Under the pieces are notes generated by a model. The model saw only the letters and a program-made list of their open reading frames with translations. It did not search any database and was not told the origin of the DNA. DNA of 64,000 bases from Mycobacterium sp. URHB0044 (GTDB lineage: Bacteria > Actinomycetota > Actinomycetes > Mycobacteriales > Mycobacteriaceae): positions 186,001 to 250,000 of the forward strand of contig NZ_JIAW01000005.1 of assembly GCF_000620625.1 (NCBI RefSeq). Direction: 5' to 3'. The translations under genes were made by a program, and so were the position numbers. Shown here in pieces: positions 33,083-41,850 of the stretch (within the stretch, counting starts at the first letter, position 1; each line of letters opens with the position of its first letter).

Positions 33083-33753
33083 ACGCCGACGTGACCGCAT
33101 CCCGCCGCCGTGGCTTCTCGCTGATCGACGCGGCACGGGAGTTCTGGAAACACCCGTCGCCGTGGATGATCGGCACGACCTTCGTGGTGGCGTTGACCAT
33201 CCGGATCGTCGTTGGAGACTGGCAGCTCACCGATGCACTGGTCCCGGCGGCAATGTTGGCGGCATTTCCGTTCTACGAGTGGGTCATCCACGTGTGCATA
33301 TTGCACTGGCGGCCACGGCAAGTCGGGCCGCTGACCATCGACCCCCTACTGGCCCGCAAGCACCGCGAACATCACGTCGACCCGCGCGACGTACCGCTGA
33401 TCTTCATCCCATGGCGCGCGCTGCTCTGGGTGCTGCCATTGGCGGTCGGCATTGGCGTGTTCGCCTTTCCGCGCATCGGACTCGGGCTCACCTACCTGGT
33501 GTTCCTCACCGTGCTCGGGCTGGTCTACGAGTGGTGCCACTACCTGATCCACAGCGACTACAAACCGAAAACCCGTGCCTACCGGGCAATCTGGAAGAAC
33601 CACCGGCAGCATCACTTCAAGAACGAACACTACTGGTTCACCGTGACGAGTTCCGGGACGGCGGACCGGGTACTCGGCACGTATCCCGACGCCGCCTCGG
33701 TCGCAACGTCACCGACGGCGAAGAACCTCCACGCGGCTACGCCTGCACGATGA
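33079..33753 (+). CDS. Sterol desaturase/fatty acid hydroxylase family membrane enzyme
   Basis: The 224-residue protein is a di-iron membrane oxidase with about four helices. Its histidine boxes are '[10 protein letters not shown]', 'WCHYLIHSD' and '[13 protein letters not shown]', as in the sterol desaturase/fatty acid hydroxylase superfamily, which hydroxylates or desaturates sterols, carotenoids or fatty acids using O2. The start GTG at 33079 overlaps the GntR stop. The regulator suggests the product acts on fatty acids or related lipids. Its end overlaps the L,D-transpeptidase gene by 17 bases on the other strand. Confidence 0.87.
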   Translation: MNADVTASRRRGFSLIDAAREFWKHPSPWMIGTTFVVALTIRIVVGDWQLTDALVPAAMLAAFPFYEWVIHVCILHWRPRQVGPLTIDPLLARKHREHHVDPRDVPLIFIPWRALLWVLPLAVGIGVFAFPRIGLGLTYLVFLTVLGLVYEWCHYLIHSDYKPKTRAYRAIWKNHRQHHFKNEHYWFTVTSSGTADRVLGTYPDAASVATSPTAKNLHAATPAR

Positions 33754-34483
33754 CCGGGTCGCCGACGTTGACCGTGTCGTAGTACCAGGCGGCGTTGTCG
33801 GGACTCAGGTTGATGCAGCCGTGGCTGACGTTCGAATTACCTTGCGACGCCGTCGACCACGGCGCGCTGTGCACGTAGACGCCGCCCCACGTGATGCGAA
33901 CGGCGTCGTTGACCGTGAGCTTGTATCCCTCGGGATCGCTGAGCGGGATGCCGATGGTGCGCGAGTCCATCACGACGACGGACTCCTTCTCCAGGGCGGT
34001 GAATTGACCAATGGGCGTGGGGAACTTCGGCTTTCCCATCGACGCGGGCATCTCGCGGACCACTTGGCCGTCGATGCTGACGGTGAACGTATGCGCATCG
34101 ATGTCGGCAAGACCCACCACGGCCGCGGCCGTCCCAAAGCTGGTCTTGGCCCCACCGACCGACACCGAGATCGTCGAATGGGCCGGCCAGAATCCAGTGG
34201 GCTTGAACTGCACGGCATCGTCGGCAAGCCACGTGAAGGTCCCCGGTGGGGTCTTCGGCGAGGAGAAGCCGATCGACCGCTCCGCGGCGCCCCGGTTGGC
34301 GACCGGCCCGGCGAACGTCACGGTGACCGGCATGGCCACCCCCACCACGTCACCGGCCGCCGGTGCGATCTTGGCAACCGTTGGCTGGGGTGGCACCGCG
34401 GCCACACCGTTGCCGACCGCACCGGCCAGCAACATCGTCGACACTCCCGTCACCGTCAGCACGTACCGCAGCGCTCTACGCAA
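33737..34483 (-). CDS. L,D-transpeptidase (Ldt family)
   Basis: This 248-residue exported protein has a signal sequence ('VTGVSTMLLAGAVGNGVA'), an immunoglobulin-like domain (about 35-125) and a YkuD catalytic domain with 'HSAPW' and 'SHGCINL' (nucleophile Cys223). Such enzymes make 3-3 cross-links in peptidoglycan at the cell surface and are targets of carbapenems. Length and layout match the mycobacterial LdtA/LdtMt1 type, with one Ig-like domain. It is convergent with the desaturase gene. Confidence 0.92.
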   Translation of the reverse strand: MRRALRYVLTVTGVSTMLLAGAVGNGVAAVPPQPTVAKIAPAAGDVVGVAMPVTVTFAGPVANRGAAERSIGFSSPKTPPGTFTWLADDAVQFKPTGFWPAHSTISVSVGGAKTSFGTAAAVVGLADIDAHTFTVSIDGQVVREMPASMGKPKFPTPIGQFTALEKESVVVMDSRTIGIPLSDPEGYKLTVNDAVRITWGGVYVHSAPWSTASQGNSNVSHGCINLSPDNAAWYYDTVNVGDPVIVQA

Positions 34484-34537
34484 GTTCCATCCTCCGATTC
34501 GGGCAGCCTGTGTACATGGTAGTTCGCTTGCGGCCGG

Positions 34538-35140
34538 TTACGCGTTAGCCGAGGGCCTGCGCGCCAGGGCCAACAGCACGTAACCCGAGGCCAGGAAACC
34601 GAGCGCCAAGATGGTGGTGTTCGCCAACACGGCGGCGATGCCGACGCTGCCGGGATCGAGGAAGTAGTACGGAGCGCGCCGGCCCGCGTTGTTCAGCACG
34701 AGTAGGGCAAGACCGGCGTACGCGGCCGGGTAGGCCAGCCACGCGAACGGCTGCCACCACCGCACCGCGCCCTCTCCCCTGCCGACGAGGAGCCAATCCG
34801 TGACGGCCAGCAGCGGTACGACGACGTGCAGGATCACGTTGGCCGGGGTGTATCCCATGCTGTGCCCGGTCAGGAAGAGATTCCAGATCACGCCTGCCAC
34901 CACCACGTACAGCACCGCTGCGCCGCGCAACCCGGTACGGGCATCGGCGCGCGGTGACACCAAGCTCCACGCGTAGTACGCCGCCGCCAACACGTTGGCC
35001 TGGTAGGTGAACGTCACCAACCGCCACAACACGCCGGACCGCGATGACAGCTCGACGACGACGAGCGCCAGCACGACGGCCAGAACGATCGTCAGGCGAA
35101 GGAAGATGCGGACGTCGTTGACAGAGCCCTGAATTGGCAA
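34538..35140 (-). CDS. Pr6Pr/FAR-17a-like membrane protein
   Basis: The ~200-residue protein has six or so membrane helices and shows features of the Pr6Pr (FAR-17a/AIG1-like) family: 'FTYQANVLAAAYYAW', 'ILHVVVPLLAVTDWLLVG' and 'YPAAYAGLALL'. No enzymatic role is known in bacteria. The start is unclear. I use TTG 35140, which begins after the neighbouring gene's stop; the only ATG (35239) would overlap that gene and add an unlikely Arg-rich leader. It is downstream of the DUF7159 gene on the same strand. Confidence 0.72.
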   Translation of the reverse strand: MPIQGSVNDVRIFLRLTIVLAVVLALVVVELSSRSGVLWRLVTFTYQANVLAAAYYAWSLVSPRADARTGLRGAAVLYVVVAGVIWNLFLTGHSMGYTPANVILHVVVPLLAVTDWLLVGRGEGAVRWWQPFAWLAYPAAYAGLALLVLNNAGRRAPYYFLDPGSVGIAAVLANTTILALGFLASGYVLLALARRPSANA

Positions 35141-35171
35141 GCGTCCCAAAGGCACTGACGTGCGATTTCGC

Positions 35172-36509
35172 TTACTGGGCCGGCGGGACCGGCACGACCT
35201 CGGCAGGCGGCGGCGCCAGCACCACCGGCGGGTTGTCATTGCCGGGTGTCAGCTTCTCCTTGATGCGGGAGAGGATGCCGGGCTTCTTCGTCGGCATGGT
35301 CGACTCGATCGGTGGCACGACGGCCGGTGGCGGAACGACGCCCGCGGCCGGTGGCGCCAATGCCGGGTCTACCACCGGTAGGTCGGCGGATGGAGCCGCC
35401 GAATCGACGATCGGGGCCTGGTCGGTGACCGGCGCATCGGCGATGACCGGCGCCTCGGCCGGGATGCTCGCCTCCGGCGGTGCGGGGTCGACGACCGGCG
35501 CCTCCGGCAGCGGAGCCGGCTCGACGGCCTGCGCCGGGGGAATCGACACCGGCGGTGGCAAGGCCGGCGGGATGGCCTTCACGGCCGCGGGGGTCTCCGG
35601 GACGTTGACGGCGGCTACCGGGTCAGCGGAAGTGGCCGGCCGGCGCGGCGTGAATTCGAGGCTGACCGCGGCGGACACGGAGACGACGAACGTCAGCACG
35701 CCGGCGACCAACATGATCGCGGCGCCCTTGTGGCCGATCGGCGCGCGCCTCGGCGCGGCACGGTCCGCGGAGCGGTGCCTGCCGACAGACACGTCCGCCT
35801 CGTACGCGTGGCCGAGATCGGCGTCGTCGAGGTCGACCAGCGGCAGTTCGATGGTCTGCGCCGAGGCCAGTGCCGCGCCCCTGGCTAGTGCGAGTTCGGC
35901 CTCCTCCGGCGCGAACACCGGCACCGAGAGCGCGTCTTCGAGCTGCGGCAGGATCGACTCGAAACCGCCGGCCGAACCGACGACGACCAACGCCTCGGGC
36001 TGCCAGTCCGCCATGGTGAACACCGTGCTCAGCCAGCTGATCAGGCTCTCGTCGGAGTCGATGGCGTGGTTGAACGCGGTCTGCACCGCCCCGTCCGACG
36101 TATTGACGACGAGGGTGATCACGGAGTCCGGCTCGATGACGCACACCGCGGTGGTCTCGTAGCCGATGACGGCTGCCATGCCGCGGGCCAACGCCTCGGT
36201 GGCCTCGGGCAGCCGGATCGCCACCACGTTGTCGAACCCCGATTCGGACAGCGACTTCATCAGCGCTGATGCCTCGACGTCGGCGTCCTCGCTCCACGTC
36301 ACGCCGATGGAGTGCAGACGTAGCCCACGATTCGCGGCGATGGCTTCGGTGCGGAGCACGGCCGCGGCCGCCTGCTCGGAGGTGTCGAGCGCGCCCCTCG
36401 GCACGTCGAATGCGTTGCGGTCCATCGTGGCTCCGTCGGCATCCTGCCCCTCGACGAGGACGAGTCCGACGGAGGTCGGAGTCATCGACAACCCGAGAAC
36501 CGCGTCCAC
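35172..36509 (-). CDS. DUF7159 family protein, actin-like N-domain, Pro-rich tail
   Basis: This 445-residue protein has an N-terminal ATPase-like region ('MDAVLGLSMTPTSVGLVLVE', then 'LVVVGSAGGFESILPQLED') that resembles actin/Hsp70-like folds, a membrane helix at about 262-285 and a proline/alanine-rich outer tail (about 290-445). The topology suggests a cytosolic sensor or assembly domain with a wall-spanning tail. Mycobacteria carry several such proteins (DUF7159); function is unknown. GTG 36509 has GAAGGGA upstream. It is divergent from the POT transporter. Confidence 0.8.
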   Translation of the reverse strand: MDAVLGLSMTPTSVGLVLVEGQDADGATMDRNAFDVPRGALDTSEQAAAAVLRTEAIAANRGLRLHSIGVTWSEDADVEASALMKSLSESGFDNVVAIRLPEATEALARGMAAVIGYETTAVCVIEPDSVITLVVNTSDGAVQTAFNHAIDSDESLISWLSTVFTMADWQPEALVVVGSAGGFESILPQLEDALSVPVFAPEEAELALARGAALASAQTIELPLVDLDDADLGHAYEADVSVGRHRSADRAAPRRAPIGHKGAAIMLVAGVLTFVVSVSAAVSLEFTPRRPATSADPVAAVNVPETPAAVKAIPPALPPPVSIPPAQAVEPAPLPEAPVVDPAPPEASIPAEAPVIADAPVTDQAPIVDSAAPSADLPVVDPALAPPAAGVVPPPAVVPPIESTMPTKKPGILSRIKEKLTPGNDNPPVVLAPPPAEVVPVPPAQ

Positions 36510-36702
36510 ACATATCCCTTCGGACCGACGAGATGGCCACCGCCGCGTGGCAGCGCGAACGCCAGAACGTAATCGAGCGGCGCCGGCAGGCGTGGTGAAG
36601 ATCCACCTTTCGGGGTGACATTACCCGGCGATTCCCCGACGGGCTCGCCGGGCCCGCGCCAACCGACCGTGACGGCGCCGCCTCCGTGGCAAGGTGACTG
36701 TC

Positions 36703-38166
36703 ATGGCCACGGCACCCAACAGTGACCGGCCGGTCGAGCGCACCGTCTTCGGGCATCCGATCGGGCTGGTCAACCTCTTCGGCGTCGAGATGTGGGAGCG
36801 GTTCTCGTTCTACGGGATGCTCACGATCCTCGGCTACTACCTCTACTACTCCGTCACCGACGGTGGTCTGGCGTTGCCGCAGACCACCGCCACCGGGATC
36901 GTGGGCGCCTACGGCGGCCTGGTGTACCTGTCGACGGTGCTCGGCGGCTGGATCGCCGACCGGTTGCTCGGCATGGAGCGCACGGTGTTCTACGGCGGCA
37001 CCGTGGTGGTGGCCGGTCACCTCGCGCTGGCCGTCCTGCCCGGGCTGGCCGGTGTCGGCATCGGGCTGGTCCTCGTCGCGCTCGGTGCGGGTGCCCTCAA
37101 GGCGAATGCGTCCTCGCTGCTTGGCACCCTCTACGAGAAGGGTGACGCTCGCGCCGACGGCGGATTCACCCTGTTCTATCTGGGCATCAACCTCGGTGCC
37201 TTCATCGGCCCGCTCATCACCGGGCTGCTGCAGACGCATGCCGGCTTCCACTATGGGTTCGGCGCCGCCGCCGTCGGGATGACACTGGGGCTCGCGCAGT
37301 ACGCGGTCTTCCGGCGCAACCTCGGCGAGCACGGTCGAGAGATTCCGAACCTCTTGCCGCGTAATCACATCGGTCGCTATGTCGCCGTCGCCGCCATCGC
37401 CGTGGCGGCGCTCGCGGCGGTGCTCGCCACCGGATTGATCACCCTCGCGAACCTGTCCCAGGTGACGACGGGCGTCATCGTGGCGGCCTCGGTGGCCTAC
37501 TTCGCCGTGTTGCTGACCAGCTCCAAGGTGCAAGCGGTGGAACGGACGAGGGTTCGCGCGTTCATTCCACTGTTCATCGCCAACGCAGTGTTCTGGTCGT
37601 TGTTTCAGCAGATCTTCACGGTGTTGGCGGTCTACTCCGACGAAAGGATGAACTGGTCGATCTTCGGCTGGACGGCGCCGTCCAACTGGATCGGGTCGAT
37701 CGAGCCGGTGTGGATCATCCTGCTGTCGCCGGTGTTCGCCGTGATGTGGACGCGGTTGGGCAACCGGGCGCCCACCACGCCGCGCAAGTTCGCGTACGGC
37801 GTCATCGGGATGGGGGCAGCGTTCCTGTTGTTCCTCCCCATGGCGGGGACTACGGGCAGGGCGGTGCCCGCATTGCTGATCGTCGGCGTCATGGCCATCT
37901 TCGCCATCTCGGAGCTGATGATCTCGCCGATCGGCCTGGCGGTGACCACCCAGCTGGCGCCGCAGGCCTTCCGTGCACAAATGATGGCGCTGTACTTCTT
38001 CTCCGTGGCGCTGGGCACGTCGATGTCCGGTGTCCTGGCCGGGTACTACGACCCAGCGAAGGAGTTCGCCTACTTCGGCATCATCGGTGCCGTGGCGATC
38101 GCCGCCGGGGTGGTGGTGCTGCTCATCTCGAACTGGATGAGTCGCCTGATGGAAGGCGTGCACTAA
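36703..38166 (+). CDS. POT family proton-dependent peptide transporter
   Basis: The 487-residue protein has about fourteen membrane helices and the signature of proton-dependent oligopeptide transporters: 'EMWERFSFYGM' (ExxERFxYY type) in the first helix and 'GALKANASSLLGTLYEKGD' after the fourth. It imports di- and tripeptides using the proton gradient. ATG 36703 has AAGG ten bases upstream; GTG 36694 is an alternative. It is divergent from the DUF7159 gene, with about 190 bases between. Confidence 0.9.
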   Translation: MATAPNSDRPVERTVFGHPIGLVNLFGVEMWERFSFYGMLTILGYYLYYSVTDGGLALPQTTATGIVGAYGGLVYLSTVLGGWIADRLLGMERTVFYGGTVVVAGHLALAVLPGLAGVGIGLVLVALGAGALKANASSLLGTLYEKGDARADGGFTLFYLGINLGAFIGPLITGLLQTHAGFHYGFGAAAVGMTLGLAQYAVFRRNLGEHGREIPNLLPRNHIGRYVAVAAIAVAALAAVLATGLITLANLSQVTTGVIVAASVAYFAVLLTSSKVQAVERTRVRAFIPLFIANAVFWSLFQQIFTVLAVYSDERMNWSIFGWTAPSNWIGSIEPVWIILLSPVFAVMWTRLGNRAPTTPRKFAYGVIGMGAAFLLFLPMAGTTGRAVPALLIVGVMAIFAISELMISPIGLAVTTQLAPQAFRAQMMALYFFSVALGTSMSGVLAGYYDPAKEFAYFGIIGAVAIAAGVVVLLISNWMSRLMEGVH

Positions 38167-38327
38167 CGCGTGGTCGCGCGCAGCGGCCCGGTGATCCGAT
38201 CGGCGCGTTGGCCGAGTTGTGACATGTCGTAAACCGAATCCGCCACGCGAGCGGGTGATGATGGGAACGCGAGCGCTTGTTCGTGCGTCAGACAGACAAC
38301 GAGGTCGGGTCGACGAAGGAGTACACG

Positions 38328-38567
38328 ATGACGACGGCATCCATCTTGGACGTCGGGGACCGCGGGATCACCGATGCGGTCACCGATCATGCGCCGCATG
38401 GCGTGGTCTGCGTGCACAACCTGCGGTTCGCGCACTCGACGGCAGCATGCACCTGCGGCTGGGCGGGCCGCCGTCGCTACCTCAAGGCGGCAGCCGAACA
38501 AGACGCCTGGGAGCACGCGATGCACGACCGCTGCTCCCCGGCCTGCCCCCTGGTGATCGGCTGGTGA
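38328..38567 (+). CDS. Small Cys/His-rich protein
   Basis: The 79-residue protein has a strong ribosome-binding site (GAAGGAG) and a cluster of Cys and His residues in its second half ('CVHNLRFAHSTAACTCGWAG', 'HAMHDRCSPACP'), which could hold a metal. The first ~25 residues are acidic. I know no family. It ends one base before the convergent small secreted protein gene ends. Confidence 0.68.
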   Translation: MTTASILDVGDRGITDAVTDHAPHGVVCVHNLRFAHSTAACTCGWAGRRRYLKAAAEQDAWEHAMHDRCSPACPLVIGW

Positions 38568-38568
38568 C

Positions 38569-38832
38569 TCAGGTCGGCCCGACCGGCACGCACCAACTCA
38601 TCGGGACGAACGGTATCGGCGCCCCGATGCACCAGGTGACCGGTCCGACGGCGCCGATGGGTGGCGGTGGCGGCGCGGGGACGCAGCTGTTGCTCGGGGC
38701 GTCCCACACCTGACCCCAATCGCACGCCCAGCTGACCGCCGGGGTCACCACCGTCGTCACGAACAACGGCCCCAACACCATTGCCGTGACGGCGGCCGTA
38801 CCGGCGCACAATCTACGAAGTATTCGATTCAT
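38569..38832 (-). CDS. Small secreted Cys-containing protein
   Basis: This 87-residue protein has a signal peptide ('AAVTAMVLGPLFVTTVVTPA'), a short Pro-rich linker and four Cys in the mature part ('WACDWGQVWDAPSNSCVP', 'WCIGAPIPFVPMSWC'), probably two disulfides after export. A strong AGGAGG site stands before the ATG at 38832. Similar short mycobacterial secreted proteins exist, but none has a known role. Confidence 0.75.
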   Translation of the reverse strand: MNRILRRLCAGTAAVTAMVLGPLFVTTVVTPAVSWACDWGQVWDAPSNSCVPAPPPPPIGAVGPVTWCIGAPIPFVPMSWCVPVGPT

Positions 38833-38922
38833 CCGAAGGCCTCCTGCAAACATCCCCCGACCTCGGGCTGCAGGCAACTTTACGCCGTCGCGCGGCGAAC
38901 GTCACCGGCCAGGCAACCTCGA

Positions 38923-39870
38923 TCAAGCGGCCAGGATCGCGGCGAGCACCCGCGGTTCCACGTTGCCGCCCGACAGGATCGTCACGGTCGGGCCCGGCGG
39001 TGTCCGCGCCAGCCGGTAGCCCGCCAACGCCACCGCGCCGCTGGGCTCGCTGACGAGGTGGCCGCGTACCGCGATCTCGCGGACCGCGTCGCGAATGTCG
39101 TTCTCCGACACGGTGATCACCTCATCGAGGACGTGCTGCAGGTGCGCAAAGGTGAGCGCTGAGGGCTGCGAACGCAGACCGTCGGCGATGGTGCGGTTGC
39201 GGTCCTCGATCGACCAGTCGACCCGGTGCCCCTCGGCGAGGCCCTGCGCAGTGTCGGCCGCGAGTTCGGGTTCGACTCCGATGACGCGGGCGCGCGGGCA
39301 CAGCGCCTTGATCGCGGTGCCGATGCCGGACGCCAGGCCTCCTCCGCTGACGGGAATCAGCACGGTCGCGACGTCGGGCAAGTCGTCGGCGATCTCCAGG
39401 CCGATGGTGCCCTGCCCCGCGATGATGTCGGGGTGATCGAACGGTGGCACCAGCACCCCACCGGTCCGCGCCACCACCTCGTCGGCCACCTTCTCGCGCT
39501 GCCCCGCACCGCACAACACCATCTCGGCGCCGTAGCTGCGGGTCGCCGCGACCTTCACGTGGGGAGTCTCCTCGGGCATCACGATGTGCGCCGGAATGCC
39601 GAAGGCCGCGGCCGCGTAGGCCACCGCCTGAGCGTGATTGCCGCTCGAGTAGGCGACCACTCCCCTGGCGCGCACGGCGTCGTCGAGCCGCCCCATCGCA
39701 TTGAATGCGCCACGGACCTTGAACGCCCCGATCGGCTGCAGATTCTCCGGTTTGATCCACAGCGGCCGTTCGGGATCGCCCCAGGGCGCAGGCAGCAGCG
39801 GCGTCCGGACGACCGAACCGCGAATCCGGTCCGCGGCCGCGCGAATGTCATCGATGGTGACGAGTTGCAT
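38923..39870 (-). CDS. Threonine/serine dehydratase family PLP enzyme
   Basis: The 315-residue protein is a fold-type II pyridoxal phosphate enzyme of the serine/threonine dehydratase type. The PLP lysine is Lys51 in 'IGAFKVRGA', and it has 'SSGNHAQAVA' and the phosphate-binding 'SGGGLASG'. It lacks the C-terminal ACT domain of biosynthetic IlvA, so it is a catabolic dehydratase or serine racemase-like enzyme. Start ATG 39870. It is divergent from the thioesterase gene at 39938, with 67 bases between. Confidence 0.88.
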   Translation of the reverse strand: MQLVTIDDIRAAADRIRGSVVRTPLLPAPWGDPERPLWIKPENLQPIGAFKVRGAFNAMGRLDDAVRARGVVAYSSGNHAQAVAYAAAAFGIPAHIVMPEETPHVKVAATRSYGAEMVLCGAGQREKVADEVVARTGGVLVPPFDHPDIIAGQGTIGLEIADDLPDVATVLIPVSGGGLASGIGTAIKALCPRARVIGVEPELAADTAQGLAEGHRVDWSIEDRNRTIADGLRSQPSALTFAHLQHVLDEVITVSENDIRDAVREIAVRGHLVSEPSGAVALAGYRLARTPPGPTVTILSGGNVEPRVLAAILAA

Positions 39871-39937
39871 GGGTCAAGTCTGTCAGCCGCGATCACCGAG
39901 CCCGACCCGCCGTTGCCGTGCAGGGCGGTGGCGGGGC

Positions 39938-40405
39938 ATGGTTAGCCATGTGAGCGAAGCGTTCTCGTTGCCGATCGTGCCCCGCTACGCCGAAATCGAC
40001 CAGCAGGGCGTGGTGTTCAACGGCCACTACCTCACGTGGTTCGACGAGGCCTGCACGGGATTCCTCGATCACCTCGGCGTGGCATACCCCGGGCTGATCG
40101 CCGACGGCCACGACATTCAGGTGGTGCACAGCGAGATCGACTACGTGGCAGCGGTTCGCTGGCGCGACGACGTCCGCGTCGGCGTGACGTGCGCTGCTGT
40201 CGGGACGACGAGTTTCACGCTTGCGTTCGACGTCCTTCGGGTCGGCGACGCCGGCGAGCGGGTGAGCGCGGTCCGTGGCCGCAACGTCTACGTGGTGGTG
40301 TCGACGCAGGACTGGACGAAGCGCCCGATTCCCGACGAGCTGCGTGCGACCCTCACTTCCGTTGCGCGTCAAGGCCTGCCGATTGACGGTACTGTCGCCC
40401 CATGA
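39938..40405 (+). CDS. 4HBT hot-dog acyl-CoA thioesterase
   Basis: The 155-residue protein is a 4-hydroxybenzoyl-CoA-thioesterase-type hot-dog fold. 'RYAEIDQQGVVFNGHYLTWF' carries the Asp of the family's catalytic stretch. It hydrolyses acyl-CoA thioesters. The start is ATG 39938 or the GTG four codons later. Its TGA overlaps the ATG of the agmatinase gene (ATGA at 40402), so the two are coupled, an unusual partnership. Confidence 0.85.
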   Translation: MVSHVSEAFSLPIVPRYAEIDQQGVVFNGHYLTWFDEACTGFLDHLGVAYPGLIADGHDIQVVHSEIDYVAAVRWRDDVRVGVTCAAVGTTSFTLAFDVLRVGDAGERVSAVRGRNVYVVVSTQDWTKRPIPDELRATLTSVARQGLPIDGTVAP

Positions 40406-41448
40406 GCCATTCGCACGACCACGGGCCGCATCGCGAACTGCCGCCCGGCATGGCCGAGCAGCTCGACTTGCCCTACTCGGGGATGGTCTCGTTCGGGCAC
40501 CGACCGTTCCTCACCGAGCCCGAACAACTCGATGCGTGGCAACCCGACGTCGCCATCGTCGGCGCGCCGTTCGACGTCGCGACCACCAACCGTCCCGGCG
40601 CGCGCTTCGGGCCCAGGGCGATCCGGGCCACCGCCTACGAGCCGGGCACCTATCACATGGATCTGGGACTCGAGATCTTCGACTGGCTCGAGGTGGTCGA
40701 CTTCGGTGACGCCTTCTGTCCGCACGGTCAAACCGAGGTGTCGCACGCCAACATCAAGGAACGGGTCGCCACGATCGCGTCCCGCGGCATCGTGCCCGTC
40801 GTGCTCGGTGGTGACCACTCCATCACCTGGCCGTCGGCGACGGCGGTCGCCGACGTGCACGGCTACGGCAACGTCGGCATCGTGCACTTCGACGCGCACG
40901 CCGATACGGCGGACATCATCGATGGCAACTTGGCCAGTCACGGCACGCCGATGCGTCGCCTGATCGAGTCGGGCGCCGTTCCCGGAACCCATTTCGTGCA
41001 GGTCGGATTGCGCGGCTACTGGCCGCCGCAGGACACGTTCGAGTGGATGCAAGAGCAGGGCATGGTGTGGCACACCATGCAGGAGATCTGGGAGCGCGGC
41101 TTCAAGGCCGTCATGACCGATGCGGTCGGAGAGGCGCTGGCCAAGGCGGACAAGCTGTACCTATCGGTCGACATCGACGTGCTCGACCCGGCACACGCGC
41201 CCGGCACCGGAACACCTGAGCCCGGCGGCATCACCAGCGTCGACCTGCTCCGCATGGTGCGCCAGCTGTGCTACGACCACGACGTCGCCGGCGTCGACGT
41301 GGTGGAGGTGGCGCCCGCCTACGACCACGCCGAGCTCACGGTGAACGCCGCGCACCGGGTGGTCTTCGAGGCACTCGCGGGCATGGCCGCGCGGCGACGC
41401 GACGCGGCGGGCGGCAAAGTCGGTCCCCCGGCGCGCCCACGTACCTGA
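40402..41448 (+). CDS. Agmatinase/ureohydrolase family enzyme
   Basis: The 348-residue protein is a manganese ureohydrolase (arginase/agmatinase). Metal ligands lie in 'GGDHS' (136-140), 'FDAHAD' (163-168) and 'SVDIDVLDP'. Its His-rich start ('MSHSHDHGPH') could bind metal but is not part of the core. Agmatinases cleave agmatine or other guanidino compounds to urea; the exact substrate cannot be read here. It is coupled to the thioesterase and followed by a DCC-type thiol protein on the same strand. Confidence 0.9.
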   Translation: MSHSHDHGPHRELPPGMAEQLDLPYSGMVSFGHRPFLTEPEQLDAWQPDVAIVGAPFDVATTNRPGARFGPRAIRATAYEPGTYHMDLGLEIFDWLEVVDFGDAFCPHGQTEVSHANIKERVATIASRGIVPVVLGGDHSITWPSATAVADVHGYGNVGIVHFDAHADTADIIDGNLASHGTPMRRLIESGAVPGTHFVQVGLRGYWPPQDTFEWMQEQGMVWHTMQEIWERGFKAVMTDAVGEALAKADKLYLSVDIDVLDPAHAPGTGTPEPGGITSVDLLRMVRQLCYDHDVAGVDVVEVAPAYDHAELTVNAAHRVVFEALAGMAARRRDAAGGKVGPPARPRT

Positions 41449-41468
41449 TCCCGGAGGATCATGAAGTC

Positions 41469-41846
41469 ATGACCGGAGTCTTCTACTTCGATGGCAAGTG
41501 CGGCGTGTGCACCCGCGCGCGTGACTTCCTCGTCAGGCTGGACAGGACGGGCGGGGTCCGGACCGAGCCGTTCCAGCAGCCGGGCACGCTGGACGCCCTC
41601 GGCATCCCCGCCGACCGACTCCATGACTCCTCGTGGTGGCTGGACTCCTCGGGCGCCGTCTACGGCGGCGCAGAGGGCGTCAACGCGGCGCTGTCGGCCG
41701 CGCTGGGGACGCGGCTACCGCTGACCGTCTACCGGTTGCCAGGCATCCGGTGGGCCCAAGACGCGGTGTACCGCTGGGTGGCGGCACACCGGTACCGCTT
41801 CCCTGGCACCACTCCGTACTGCGAATCCCACCCCGTCGCCTGCTGA
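41469..41846 (+). CDS. DCC (DUF393) thiol-disulfide oxidoreductase-like protein
   Basis: This 125-residue protein has the DCC motif 'DGKCGVC' near the N-terminus, the Cys pair of a thioredoxin-like fold in the DUF393 family. It may reduce disulfides in the cytoplasm or at the membrane, but no partner is known. The ATG at 41469 has GGAGG eleven bases upstream; a second ATG at 41461 opens only a three-codon frame that ends on the ATG (ATGA), perhaps a coupling leader. It is 20 bases after the agmatinase. Confidence 0.82.
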   Translation: MTGVFYFDGKCGVCTRARDFLVRLDRTGGVRTEPFQQPGTLDALGIPADRLHDSSWWLDSSGAVYGGAEGVNAALSAALGTRLPLTVYRLPGIRWAQDAVYRWVAAHRYRFPGTTPYCESHPVAC

Positions 41847-41850
41847 GGGT

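Noticed and set aside
35623..38340. A 905-codon minus-strand open frame
   Set aside because: It is antisense to the POT transporter and shares sequence with the DUF7159 gene; its translation is compositionally odd (Arg/His/Asp-rich) and has no domain. High GC content creates such shadow frames.
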